Notes under the pieces: model-generated
What the model saw: the letters and a program-made list of their open reading frames with translations, nothing else
Told to the model about the DNA's origin: nothing
The model's database searches: none
DNA from: Steromphala cineraria
Taxonomy: Eukaryota > Mollusca > Gastropoda > Trochida > Trochidae
Direction of reading: 5' to 3'
Length of the DNA: 64,000 nucleotides
Assembly (NCBI GenBank): GCA_916613615.1
Contig: OU744721.1
Span: forward strand, 86,086,464-86,150,463
Program-made: the position numbers and the translations under genes
Shown here: piece after piece, positions 12,301 to 24,466 of the stretch
Layout of the letters: every line of letters begins with the position of its first letter
Position numbering within the stretch: position 1 is the stretch's first letter

Positions 12301-13391
12301 AATTTTCCATTGAAAGATATTTACCGGTACATTGATGTTTGTGAAATATTTTACCTAATCTTTATCTACATTTGACTATGACAAATCAATGGACTGAATG
12401 ATAAATACAGAATGTGTTACTGTGTCATGATAGAGCTCTAGGTTAATGTGGTTACAGTGTTGACAAACAAACCTTTTAAAGTGATAAGTGAACTAGTTTA
12501 TGGCCATGATAATGTAATAGTTTGAAGTCAAAGATATCAAATTGTCTGATTATATTAATATTGACCAGTTGACGATGAGTAGTGTTTTTAAATTTTAAGG
12601 GGATATATGATTATGCAAAAAGTGAAATGTTCAGCATGTGTTCATTTGTATCTAAACTAACCTCAACTACAATAATTTCTAAACTAATTAAGGGGTCATT
12701 TTAAGCAATCACAATACAATATTGAATACAGATATTGGCATCATATTGGCTGTTAATAACATATATTCAAACAATTTAAGAAATAAAAAGTCACCCTAAA
12801 GCTTAAATAAGACTTTTATATTGTCATATTGTTATCATATATATAACTGTTTATGTTAATTATTTGCAAAAGTACTTTTGTACATGGGTCAGAGGCAATA
12901 ATGAATTTATAAAAATACAGTAAATTCTTTGACGTAATTGACCTGAATGAAAAAAATTGCCAGATGATTAATAGTGATCTTGAACTTAAAACCATATTTA
13001 AAAACCTACGTAAGGATACTGATACATTGAGCTATCTCATGTCTCAACATACTTTGTCTAACTGGTATCACATCCAGCAGTTATCTAGAATATTGTTATC
13101 ATAGTAGGATTTACACTATCTAGGTTAGCCATTGAATAAGCTTAGTTTCCAGTGTCATTTCCTTGTATCAATTATTGTTTCAATATATTTTTTCATTTCC
13201 TTTGAATAAATATGAAAATGAATTAACATGATGACCATTTATCGAATGTTTCATTGCATTAGATTATTTATCTACAATGATTTATCAGTTACAGTAGATA
13301 TAACAATTAGTCGGTTATAGAAAAAAAAACATTATTTCCATGTACTTATACTGTTTCATACAAGAAATGGTTTCATTAACCTACCATTCAT
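373..13391 (-). CDS. SNX29: Sorting nexin-29-like protein, N-terminal part with RUN domain (gene runs off the left edge)
   Basis: SNX29 proteins carry an N-terminal RUN domain, a coiled coil and a C-terminal PX domain, and act in endosomal membrane traffic. Coding exons in transcript order: 13385-13391, 6709-6773, 5934-5986, 5396-5476, 4642-4718, 2198-2372, 1772-1842 and about 373-531. All internal junctions are AG/GT and keep frame. The product starts MNGDDNHLSERQNLL, continues through TRLLDAVKQCQVRFGG, GRGRAWLRAS, NENSLERYMHML and ERSSMLPMMSAG, and reaches LGSILFAITIDRPEL. These match the start and RUN domain of vertebrate SNX29 as I remember it. About 229 residues are visible. The donor of the last exon is weak (GTTGGT), so that end is uncertain, and the coiled coil and PX domain lie outside the window. 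Intron 1 is about 6.6 kb. The start codon lies about 160 bp from RPL10, which is divergent. Confidence 0.88.
829..945. repeat. Short tandem repeat of a TGTGATGTCATA unit
   Basis: Six imperfect units of about 20 bp in the intron after SNX29 exon 7, most containing TGATGTCA, which resembles the CRE/ATF half-palindrome. One unit is inverted (TGTGACATCA). Confidence 0.7.
1985..2213. repeat. Minisatellite overlapping the SNX29 exon 6 splice donor
   Basis: Four degenerate units of about 50-65 bp contain CCATGTTGAGGGCCTGACC or variants. The unit nearest the exon includes the real donor; read on the minus strand the boundary is CTCAG/GTCAGG. The same 11 bases recur exactly at 2001-2011, about 195 bp further into the intron. 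Confidence 0.7.
2515..3075. repeat. Degenerate tandem-repeat element (relative of the 162-bp repeat element)
   Basis: It starts with a stretch similar to that at 10497 (CACATACCCCCG) and holds two diverged units with the phrases AAAAGGCACATCTGCACCAC and AGTAATGCTCC. These correspond to AAAAGGCACCACAGCACCAT and ATGCTCCGGAAACG in the element at 10.5-11.7 kb. It has no terminal palindrome and looks truncated. Confidence 0.5.
3253..4463. mobile_element. Non-autonomous DNA element with terminal inverted repeats
   Basis: The left end TACCGTATATGACCGGATAT pairs with the right end ATACCCGGTCATATACGGTA, and the pairing extends inward through AAGCCGACCCCC/GGGGGTCGG-like sequence. The length is about 1.2 kb with no transposase frame. 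It lies in the intron between SNX29 exons 5 and 6. Ends in TA are consistent with a TA target, but the superfamily cannot be set. Confidence 0.7.
4745..5109. mobile_element. Foldback element, family A (copy 1)
   Basis: This 365-bp element begins TTAAAGGGGCAGTAGTACG and ends CGTGCTACTGCCCCTTTAA. Internal landmarks shared by the family are GCCATTTTTGTATGAACACC and GGAATCGCATGGCTAAACTT. It carries TTAA at both ends and has no coding frame. At least seven more copies lie in this window. Confidence 0.85.
6774..6826. repeat. (ATCAC)n microsatellite at the SNX29 exon 2 acceptor
   Basis: About ten ATCAC units with one interruption abut the exon. On the minus strand this reads (GTGAT)n-GTTGCAG followed by exon sequence GTGATGAC, so the repeat takes the place of the usual pyrimidine tract. 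Confidence 0.8.
7149..7180. repeat. Poly-A tract
   Basis: About 30 nearly uninterrupted A residues in SNX29 intron 1. It may be the tail of an old retroposed copy, but no source sequence is recognised on its left. Confidence 0.5.
7878..9886. mobile_element. Two-kb repeat element containing a 156-bp tandem array
   Basis: Short inverted ends (AGCTCACCTT at 7878, AAGGTGAGCT at 9877-9886) bracket a non-coding body. The right part holds four 156-bp units starting at 9192, 9348, 9504 and 9660, followed by a (GGAC/AGAC)n tail and a small hairpin. This layout is common in mollusc-type non-autonomous elements. The left boundary is the least certain part. Confidence 0.5.
9192..9800. repeat. 156-bp tandem repeat, four units
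   Basis: Units start at exact 156-bp intervals with AATATGGCTG and contain GGCGGCCATCTTGGATTCTC, CTACCTTTCTGTGAGGAATC and TAGAAGGAGTAGTC. The later units are the most alike, which suggests recent unequal exchange at that end. The last unit is partial and runs into the GGAC-rich tail. Confidence 0.85.
10497..11703. mobile_element. Repeat element with 162-bp tandem array and palindromic right end
   Basis: It opens near CTCACATACCCCCG, then holds four units of 162-163 bp (ACCG landmarks at 10970, 11133, 11295 and 11457). A (CGGA/CGCA)n tail follows, and the element ends with a near-perfect hairpin at 11669-11700 (TATACCCCCGACTACG / CGTAGCGGGGGTATA). No coding frame is seen. It lies in SNX29 intron 1. 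Confidence 0.65.
11704..13384. other. 5' part of SNX29 intron 1 with no recognised feature
   Basis: AT-rich sequence without a supported gene, repeat or inverted structure. It ends at the GTAGGT donor of the 7-nt coding exon of SNX29. Confidence 0.5.
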
Positions 13392-13552
13392 GATCTTTCT
13401 GACCTAACAGCTTCCCAACTGTCAGTTGCTCTCATATTTACATCTGCCAGCCTTGTTTACAAGCTCACTCCCTCAGAAAAACATCTCGGGATCCTCCGAC
13501 TTCAGCAGGTGCCCGTAGATCACATGACTTGCAACTTCCGGTTAACAGAGTT
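13392..13552. promoter_or_regulatory. Shared promoter region between SNX29 and RPL10
   Basis: Only about 160 bp separates the SNX29 start codon (minus strand) from the inferred RPL10 start site (plus strand). The stretch contains ACTTCCGG at 13534-13541, an ETS/GABP-type motif about 12 bp before the RPL10 start, and TCACATGA just upstream. No TATA box is seen, as usual for such genes. The SNX29 5' UTR must lie in this stretch or overlap RPL10. Confidence 0.5.
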
Positions 13553-13566
13553 CTTTCCCTTCGTAG
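13553..13566 (+). promoter_or_regulatory. RPL10: Likely RPL10 start site and 5' TOP leader exon
   Basis: The sequence TTCTTTCCCTTCGTAG runs straight into the donor GTAAGA at 13567, and the next acceptor (TTACAG, ending 13736) lies 10 nt before the RPL10 ATG. A start at C followed by a pyrimidine run is the TCT initiator/5' TOP pattern of ribosomal protein genes. The exact start base is inferred. Confidence 0.6.
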
Positions 13567-13746
13567 GTAAGACAACATGTCGGTCGGCCTTTTATCGGCG
13601 TGAAACCAAATCGTTGAACATCCACCTTCATAATGTAATAATATTTTAGATAAAGCTTGTAAAAGCAAGGTTAATCTTTCATATTTACTTATGTGTCATT
13701 CATTTTGTATAATGTATACAACTTTTTTAATTACAGCAAATTAACC

Positions 13747-16821
<3,075 letters not shown>

Positions 16822-16843
16822 ACACTAGCGCAACAGCTGGGAA

Positions 16844-16849
16844 AATAAA
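16844..16849 (+). terminator. RPL10: RPL10 polyadenylation signal AATAAA
   Basis: Canonical AATAAA 23 nt after the RPL10 stop codon, giving a very short 3' UTR as is usual for ribosomal protein genes. Confidence 0.75.
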
Positions 16850-18101
16850 CTGTTGAAAGTATTAAGTGTTTGTCTTAGTTTCTCACACAGAAAATCTGAC
16901 TTCAGAAAAGTAAGTTCAACTGTGAAATTGATTCATGAATGCATACTTCAATGCTTCACAAACCAGTGAAACCACAAGGAAAACAGAAGTTATGTCAGCA
17001 GAAAATTTATTTAGCATTGAGTACAACCAAATGGATACAATATGGAAGAAAACCATCAAAATGGAAAATGGGATAAAATTGCAAATTCTAGGTTACCTAA
17101 AATAACGCAGTTACACTTTGGTTTTAATCTGACGAGCGGAAGGGCTGAGACTTTTCCATGCAAAACGCAGTCGTAAACTCCCTAATGGGTAACACTGAAG
17201 CGCACGTAAAATATTTATACTGCATGGTTTAATGGTTCGGGGCATCTCCTTGATGCATGCTGATCTCTTACAAGCAAATAATCGTTTATACATGAAAGCA
17301 ACTCAAAAGCCAAGGAACATTAAAATTTCCACAGATATTAGCCAAAGGAAAGTGGGATGTTTATCAAACCAAACTTTACTATTTCTGACAAGGGTGGAGA
17401 CGTCATCAATTTAAATTAGCTCCCGTTCCTTCACATTTTAAAAACAAAGAAAAGTAGGAATATATATTTAATGGCAAAATATCGTACAATGTAAATTTAT
17501 ACAGACAGGCTGTCCCGCTAGCGAAATAAGGAATTGACAGTGATACAAGAAAGGACAGCCTGTCTGTAACAGTAGAGGCATACATAACAGTTAAATAATA
17601 TACATTGGGTAATTGAAAATTATTATGCGTTACTGCAATAGTTTTGGCAATAATACAATGAAGAAAAAGACAATTAATGGTAGATATAATGGTGGGTGGG
17701 TGTGATGTTTTTTAACCACATGGACTTGACAGGTAGGCAGACTTGAATATAATGAAAGGCTAACAAGATAGATGAACATATTAGACAGCATGGGGACAAT
17801 GAATTAGGTAAGCTAAAAGGTCCAAGCAGCTTGGGTTTAAATGAGTGATAGCAAATAACAAAGGCAGAGGTAAACAGGGAAGGCTAAATAGCCTGTAGAT
17901 ATATATCTTAGGAGTGGGGGCTAATTAAGTATTTTGAAAGCAAAATATGTCCATGGGAGGCTTTGGTCCGCCCCAGAAATAGCGATCGGTAAATCTGAAT
18001 TTACGGTGAAACCTTCTGTTGTTCAAGTCGAAACGTACAGGGTGAACGGAGAAAAAGAAAGTTGTACACTTGATCAACGTCGCCCGGTCTCCTGTCCAAC
18101 G
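16850..18101. other. Intergenic stretch downstream of RPL10
   Basis: No supported gene. It contains a hairpin whose arms ACAGACAGGCTGTCC (17501-17515) and GGACAGCCTGTCTGT (17553-17567) are perfectly complementary, separated by 37 nt. Nothing else is recognised. Confidence 0.55.
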
Positions 18102-18361
18102 TACCGTATTTCCTCTAATAAGCGCCGGGGGTCATATGTAGTTGAGAAAATATGCGCCGGATCCAAAGCATTGAATAAATGTCCCTTAATAAACATTTTA
18201 CAGATATTCATTGTAAAATACTGTCCAACACAAACTTCAATTTTCTTTGAAAGAAATACGTGGCGGGCCTCCAATAACCACTGGGCCTCTAATAAGCGCC
18301 GGGGGGTAAAGGGATGCTGAAAAAATAAGTGCCCGGGGCGCTTATTAGAGGAAATACGGTA
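18102..18361. mobile_element. 260-bp foldback element with TACCGTATTTCC ends
   Basis: The left end TACCGTATTTCCTCTAATAA pairs with the right end TTATTAGAGGAAATACGGTA, extending through the GCGCC / GGCGC core. The motif CTAATAAGCGCCGGGGG recurs inside at about 18287. No coding frame. Confidence 0.8.
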
Positions 18362-18652
18362 TATGCTAACGCTCCACTTTCAAAGCGTATACGTTATACA
18401 CTGAGACAGGATGGATCAAGGCCCAAAGAGGCCATCTCGGCTCCAAACAGTAACACACCTGAGTGGTCGTATCTGGAGCTTGTTCAGTTTCAAATACGAC
18501 TTGTCCAACGTCAACCAAAGGTTGAACGGAATCGAATATCTTTGTTTCAAACTTTGGAACATTCAGTTTATGAGTTCCAATACACCAAAGTTATTTGAGA
18601 AGCGAGACTGGTTATTGTGATCATTACCTAAGACAAAGGAGAAATGGGAGGG

Positions 18653-18907
18653 AGCGAACGTAAGACACTTGTTGAAAGTTTGTGAATATCGGGCAATGCA
18701 TAAACACACTTGGTGCTAAATGCTAAAACTGAGGGCAAACGATCTAAGAAACTGTCTTTAATATAAAATCTAAGTTATTGATATTACGTGATATTAGTAA
18801 AGTGAATGTTTGCTCGCATCAGCGAACGTTTGACACTTGAAAGTTTGGGAATATCAGGCAATGCATAAACACACTTGGTGCTAAAACTGAGGGCAAACGA
18901 TCAAAGA
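18653..18907. repeat. Tandem duplication (about 175-bp unit), second copy split by the hAT insertion
   Basis: The landmarks GCGAACGT, GGCAATGCATAAACACACTT, GAGGGCAAACGATC and, across the transposon, AAACTGTCTTT, TCTAAGTTATTG and GTGAATGTTTGCTCGC occur in the same order twice. Copy 1 runs about 18653-18825. Copy 2 runs from about 18825 to 18907 and resumes at 20155-20230 after the inserted element. Confidence 0.75.
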
Positions 18908-20154
18908 CAAGGGCGGATCCAGGATTTTTGAAAGGGGGGGGGGGGGGGTCCCAAAATAATTTTTCTCCACTCAGTGGGGGGAGGGGGGGGTGAATAATTT
19001 CCATGCTCGTCCATGCTTTTGCTATCATTGATAGTACCAAGGACAGCATCACTGACCTCAGAAACAACATTGGGACAGAATTCTCAATAATGTTCTCTGA
19101 AGCTGAGTCTATGGCTGATTGTGTTGGTGCAGTCATTGTCATTCCTCGTTTGGCTGGTCGTCAGCAACATCGTGAAAATATCGCTGCAAAAGATCCACAG
19201 GAATATTATCGACGGAATATCGCCATTCCATTTGTCGATAACATCAATGAGCAATTGAAAACACGATTCAATACACAGGATAGAGTGGCATCATCTTTGT
19301 TTGAGCTCTTGCCTGTTATCCAGAAGAACAACCAACAGGTGGATGAGTTGGCGAACAGCTTGTTGTTCTGGGAGGAGGACCTTGAGTCTCCATCGTCTCT
19401 GAAAAGTGAAATCAAGGCCTGGCAGAGACACTGGCATAATCCATCTCAGGATAAACAACAGGGTGTTCCTTCAGACCTGATCACTTGTCTCCAGTGCACA
19501 GATCCAGACATATTTCCCAACCTGCGGAAACTTTTCATTATTGGTTGTACACTCCCTGTTGGAAGTGTGGAAGCAGAAAGGTCGTTTTCTGCTTTGAGGC
19601 GAATCAAGACGTATTTGAGAAACACAATGGGAGAAGAGTGGTTAGCAGGACTGACACTCATGCACATGCATCACAACATATCAGTTGATGTGTCTGCTGT
19701 TGTGAAACTCTTCATTGAAAAGCATCCCCGGCGTCTGTTCTCAAGTTCAGCATTTCTTTGAAGTGTATAATCATACCCTGAGCCTCGCTCAAAATCTGAA
19801 TAATGTAGAATTTGAACACAATGGTTGTATTGTGTTGCCTAGCCATAAGATTTTATGTTGGGCATTTGCGTTTTTTGCATGGCATGGCTGAAAAAGAAGG
19901 TTAATATATGTTTGCATTCGAAATGTTACAGCTTTTTGAGTCAATTAAAGGTCAAAGATTAAAATATTTTGTTATTTCATTCCTTGTGTAACTGTCAGTG
20001 TTCAGTTTCAAGTTTTGATACCAAATCTCAACTTATACATGGATTTGAAAAGGGGGGGGAGAGTCAGGACTCAAATCCCAACTTATACATGGATTTGAAA
20101 GGGGGGGGGGGGGGGGTGTCAGGACCCCCTGGACCCCCCCTGGATCCGCTAGTG
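18908..20154 (+). mobile_element. hAT-type DNA transposon, internally deleted, with a 5-bp target duplication
   Basis: The ends are CAAGGGCGGATCC at 18908 and GGATCCGCTAGTG ending at 20154, inverted repeats that differ at a few bases. Flanking AAAGA at 18903-18907 and 20155-20159 is a 5-bp target duplication. Comparison with the intact first copy of the surrounding tandem duplication confirms the insertion point. Long G runs follow the left end and precede the right end. Only the C-terminal third of the transposase remains, so the element cannot move by itself. Confidence 0.85.
19003..19761 (+). pseudogene. hAT transposase, C-terminal fragment (252 codons open)
   Basis: The frame reads RLAGRQQHRENIAAKDPQEY, YRRNIAIPFVDNINEQL and then LRKLFIIGCTLPVGSVEAER, SFSALRRIKTYLRNTMGEEW, LAGLTLMHMHHNI. 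The last part is the hAT C-terminal dimerisation region, and the whole resembles ZMYM/THAP12-like domesticated and transposon relatives. The N-terminal zinc finger and most of the catalytic core are missing. The ATG used here is internal, and upstream the frame is closed within the G-rich end. It lies wholly inside the inverted-repeat-bounded element, so it is a transposon remnant rather than a host gene. Confidence 0.85.
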
Positions 20155-20430
20155 AAAGAAACTGTCTTTGATAAAAAAAATCTAAGTTATTGAAAATACA
20201 CGATATTAGAATTGTGAATGTTTGCTCGCAAAATGCCGTACGGCATCTTTGAAGAAGATTCCAGTACTATTAATGTAAATAGCAAACTGAAATCTTTGTA
20301 CAAACTCCTTGACTAGTGAGGATTATATACGTCTATTTTACTAAAAAATACCAAGCCGTTGTAAAATCAGTGATCAACTTCTTCTCGAGAAGCACAAGGC
20401 ATAGAATGCTGAAATGTTTTGTAGAGACCC

Positions 20431-20772
20431 TTAAAGGGGCACTAGCACGTTTTTTGATAATTTCAAATTTTAAATTTTTCACTGATAATTTAAAGTTAAT
20501 GTTAAATGTATTATATAGACAGTGTCAACAATCTCATTACACAAGCCAATCATCCAAAGTCTGAAGATTCACACAAAATCCATTTGCGGCCATTTTGTGT
20601 GAACACCTTTAATTCATTTTGTGTAAGAAAAAGGAATCGCATGGCTAAACTTTACGTTATATATTTGAATTATTACTGCTCCATTTAGTTTAAATACATT
20701 CTTTCAATTGGAACCATCAATTTTCCTGACATAACCTTGTATTTCCCCTAAAACGTGCTCCTGCCCCTTTAT
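20431..20772. mobile_element. Foldback element, family A (copy 2)
   Basis: Begins TTAAAGGGGCACTAGCACG and ends ACGTGCTCCTGCCCCTTTA, with the family landmarks GTGTGAACACCTTTAATTC and GGAATCGCATGGCTAAACTT inside. It abuts copy 3 directly. Confidence 0.85.
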
Positions 20773-21116
20773 AGGGGCAGTAGCACGTTTTTTGAGAATT
20801 TTATATTTTCAATTGTTTACTGATAATTGTAAGTAATTTTAATAGAGTCAAAAATCTCATAATACAAACCAATAATCCATAGTCAGAGAACGAATTATAA
20901 AGATTGACATAAAGTCCATTGGTCGCCATTTTTGTGTGAACACCTTTTATTCATATTTATAAAAAAAAGGTACGCATGGTTTAACTTTACACTTTATATT
21001 GGATATATTATTGCGTCTTTTAGATTAATAACTTTACCTTTCAATTGGAATAATTTATTTTCAATTTCCTGACATCAACTTATATTCCCCCTAAAGACGT
21101 GCTACTGCCCCTTTAA
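20769..21116. mobile_element. Foldback element, family A (copy 3, tandem)
   Basis: Starts TTATAGGGGCAGTAGCACG and ends GACGTGCTACTGCCCCTTTA. It is the more diverged of the tandem set and shares its terminal TTTA/TTAA bases with both neighbours. Confidence 0.85.
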
Positions 21117-21350
21117 AGGGGCAGTAGCACGTTTTTTGATAATTTTATATTTTAAAATTTTCACTGATTATTGTATGTTAATGCTAAATGTATTATGTTG
21201 ATAGTGTCATAAATCTCATTACACAAGCCAATCAGCCATAGTCAGAGGATGAAGATTCACATAAAATCCATTGGCAGCCATTTTTGTGTGAACACCTTTT
21301 ATTTATTTTGTGTAAGAAAAAGGAATCGCATGGCTAAACTTTACATTATA
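21113..21350. mobile_element. Foldback element, family A (copy 4, truncated)
   Basis: The left end and interior match the family, but the copy stops after GGCTAAACTTTACATTATAT. Immediately after comes a different end-like sequence containing TTAAGCACCCCCC, similar to the ends of the element at 27764-28604, so it was probably cut by that insertion or a deletion. Confidence 0.75.
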
Positions 21351-22780
21351 TATACAAAAAGAACTTAATTAAGCACCCCCCACTTTTTCAAACAGAAAAA
21401 CACTGCTGGTAATAAACAAAACGAATGTTCAATCAAACAATAAGGATTTTTAAATAGAGCGATCATCTAGCATTGTGGAAACAAAAACTTCATTCGGTTT
21501 ATGATTCACTGACGCTGAATAACTGCTTTTACAAAAACTTGGTATTCTTTAGTCAAATTCCAAGTTACCTTAAAATTGAAAATAAAAGTCAATATTTGTT
21601 GCTGCAATGTGATTATTATCATTCTCTTGAGTGAATTGATGACGTTTTAGTAAATAACCTCAAAGCAAAAGTCAATCGTTAAAGCAGTATGAACCTTCAA
21701 AACCACAAAATTATGAAAAATAGAATTTAAAGAAAACTGCACAAAGACATTTATTGGCCACTGTCAAAGACAATGGCTTATCTAAAGGAAGAAGAAGTGT
21801 TTGATCAACAAGTTCAACTCAAGGAATCTCAAATTTACTCACAGATGTTAAGATTATGGGCATTTGATCAATTTTTTATGAAAAAAGTCCTGAAAATTCA
21901 ATGTCTTGCTAGCTTCTCATCATGCATGATAACAATGTTTTTGTGTATTAATGTAAACTAGGGATCAAAATTGTTATTTTTGATTCATAACATCCAAAGT
22001 TTAATGTGTAGTTTTCCCCTTATGACAATAGTTAGCTCTGTTGGATGTAACATGTATCTTATCTTGAAGGACCCCTTTAGTCAGTGATAAACTAAGATAA
22101 CGTGTATAAATGTATATTCGTATATTTGAAAAGTCGTTTTCTTTTAGAAATATATATTGGTCAAACCACCATATGCCATATCCATTATCATCTACTATAT
22201 TTTCGTATTGGATCATGTGAGTGCATGATTTTATTCTCATTTCAAATGCCATTTGATGTTTATCATTTGTGTGTGTATTGATCAATACATCAAACACATG
22301 TATAACATGTCGGATTTTAACATGTGTTTTAAACATATTTATTTCACAAATGGTGTACATATTGTGAATGGGATCGGCCAACAAGCTGACAGAAACAAAA
22401 TATGTAAATATGCGACATTTTTACCAGCATGATAAAATTTCATAATTAGAAGTAACCTCTAAGCAAGGATTTTAACATGTATCATTGTTATTTATTACAT
22501 GTCTTATGATGATTTTAGTGTCTCATAGATCACTTTTGGCCGGACACTTTTAAAGTGTGTGACACTTAAATAAAATAATCTTCTTCTATAAAATTAAAAT
22601 ATTCCAAGATTGCATTAAAAAGCTAAGTTTTTCTCCGACAGTGTGTTTTGGGGAGTCTGCATCTAATCATGACTGTAAGACGTTATAGCCTGCACCGGTT
22701 GCTTTGTACAATGATAACTGAATCAATCAAAGTTTGATTGTTCCCTACAGTAATACATATCAAAAAGCGAATTATTTAAT
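21351..22780. other. AT-rich stretch, no gene recognised
   Basis: It starts with an end-like sequence (ACTTAATTAAGCACCCCCC) related to the element at 27.8 kb, but no matching right end was found. The open frames in it are short and resemble no known family. Confidence 0.45.
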
Positions 22781-22789
22781 TCTGGTTTA

Positions 22790-23530
22790 ATATAGTGTCC
22801 AATATCAACCAAAATAAAATGTCCGTTGTAATAAATAATGTTCTTCTTTCAGATGTATTACAACATGGCAGATATATTTCACCATGGCTTTTAAATGTTC
22901 AACGTATATTAGATGAATGCGGTTTGTCTGACGTGTTTTATTATCCTCATTTATATAACCGCAATTGGCTTATTTCCACAGTATTTCAGCGTTTGTCAGA
23001 TCACTTTATTCAAAAGTGGCAGTCCGATCTGACAAATTCCCATAAAGGTTTAATGTATAGTCTTTTAAAGCCCCATTTTGGGGGAGAAAGTTATATTTAT
23101 CTCCCCTGTAAACAATCAACCCCTGTTCTAAATTTCCGTACGAGTAACCATTTTCTACCTGTGGAGACTGGCCGTTGGTCTAATATTTAATACATATACC
23201 GCTTTTGTAAACTTTGTAAACTACAAGTTGTTGGGGACGAGTATCACTATCTTATTATCTGTCCATGTTTCTTAAAACATAGAGAATATTATTTAAAAGA
23301 ATTTTATTATAAAAATCCAAGCTATAGTAAATTAAAATTGTTACTAGGAACCCCTTCCAAAAAGAAGTATTCCGAACTAAGTAAATTAGCAACATTCATT
23401 TCAATTATATGTAACACTTTCAAAACTTGAATATCAAATGTATACAATATGCACAGCCAATATGTCATATGTTATGTGTAATTTTTCATGTACCACGGTG
23501 AGTGGTTATTATGAAATAAAGATTGATTGA
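22790..23530 (+). pseudogene. 5'-truncated LINE retrotransposon, 3' end with one stop codon
   Basis: A frame from 22795 reads through RISPW-like LINE text to FRTSNHFLPVETGRWSNI, hits one TAA at 23188, then continues in the same frame with YRFCKLCKLQVVGDEYHYL, IICPCF and ends at a TGA near 23430. The Cys/His pattern C-x2-C...H...C following TSNH-LPVETGRW is typical of the C-terminus of many invertebrate LINE polymerases. Downstream AATAAAGATTGATTGATTG is a LINE-type 3' tail with a short tandem repeat. The reverse transcriptase core is absent and the fragment is not autonomous. Confidence 0.75.
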
Positions 23531-23567
23531 TTGTATGAGTGTTTTCACCTGTCAGTCGCTGACGCTG

Positions 23568-24283
23568 ATTGGTTGATTAAAGTAGGCGGGATTACTCGAG
23601 ACACGACACTGATTGGTTCTGACAGCTATATCTACCATGAGTAGTGTTCACTGATTGGTCTCAGCTTCGCAAATCGAACCTGGTATCCAGTGAATGATTG
23701 TTCAATACACTTTTCATGATAAAAGTTTAATAGTAGTATCTCTTCAGTTAAATCCAAAAATATCATCGTCATTTCCGATCATTATGTTGATTAAAACAGT
23801 CCATATTGTAATACATGCATCATTAACCATACCGCATACTATGAGTCCCCTGATAACCAACATACATTTTGTGTAGCAATGTTTGAAAAGTAACTTTCAT
23901 ATGATACAAGAAAGGGATAACATAATATGCAACTGGTATCATGAGTGGAATTTATTACCCGTTGAACAAAAATCCGTTTTTATCAGAATCATAGTATTCA
24001 GTTGTAAACGAGGTTTAAAGTTTTATCATATTTTAAATTATTCATGTGAAACAATTTTAACATCACGATCAATAAATGAATTCGAATGATCAAAAAGTAG
24101 GATTATGTTAATTATATTAAATTCAACTTATGATAATATAAATGTAGAGAAAGTAACTGAATCCAGTGTTGCAGACCAATTAACTAAACGGGCTTCACCA
24201 ATTAGCGTACATCTAGGACCGTGTGATGATAACAGATGATATTAGCTCACCCTGACACCGTTTCCTCACTCTCTCCAACCAAT
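23568..24283. promoter_or_regulatory. Group of CCAAT/ATTGG boxes upstream of the zinc-finger gene
   Basis: ATTGG occurs at 23568, 23612 and 23654, and CCAAT at 24176, 24198 and 24279. The first three are about 43 bp apart and all sit in a GATTGGT context; the last is AACCAATCAGCG, a strong NF-Y-type match. The window ends about 85 bp before the TATA box. The regulatory role is inferred from motif and position. Confidence 0.4.
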
Positions 24284-24362
24284 CAGCGTGCTTCATTCTT
24301 CATGTCAACCAAGAGCGGGGGAATCAAACGGGTTCATCAATCAATATGTTGTTATAAGCCCC

Positions 24363-24369
24363 TATATAG
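24363..24369 (+). promoter_or_regulatory. TATA box of the zinc-finger gene
   Basis: TATATAG lies 104 bp before the ATG. A start about 30 bp downstream would fall near CTCACAACTCTCACATTC (24391-24408), leaving a leader of about 70 nt. A TATA box is common in tightly regulated genes. Confidence 0.55.
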
Positions 24370-24466
24370 GTCGACCTGTTCTGTCTGTACCTCACAACTC
24401 TCACATTCTTGTGTATTACCTCTTTGGAGAAACTCAATTTGATATTCGACTTTCACGAACACAGTC

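Noticed and set aside
23883..24089. 68-codon frame as a gene or second LINE piece
   Set aside because: No recognisable motif and no Cys/His pattern. It lies in AT-rich sequence between the LINE tail and the zinc-finger promoter.
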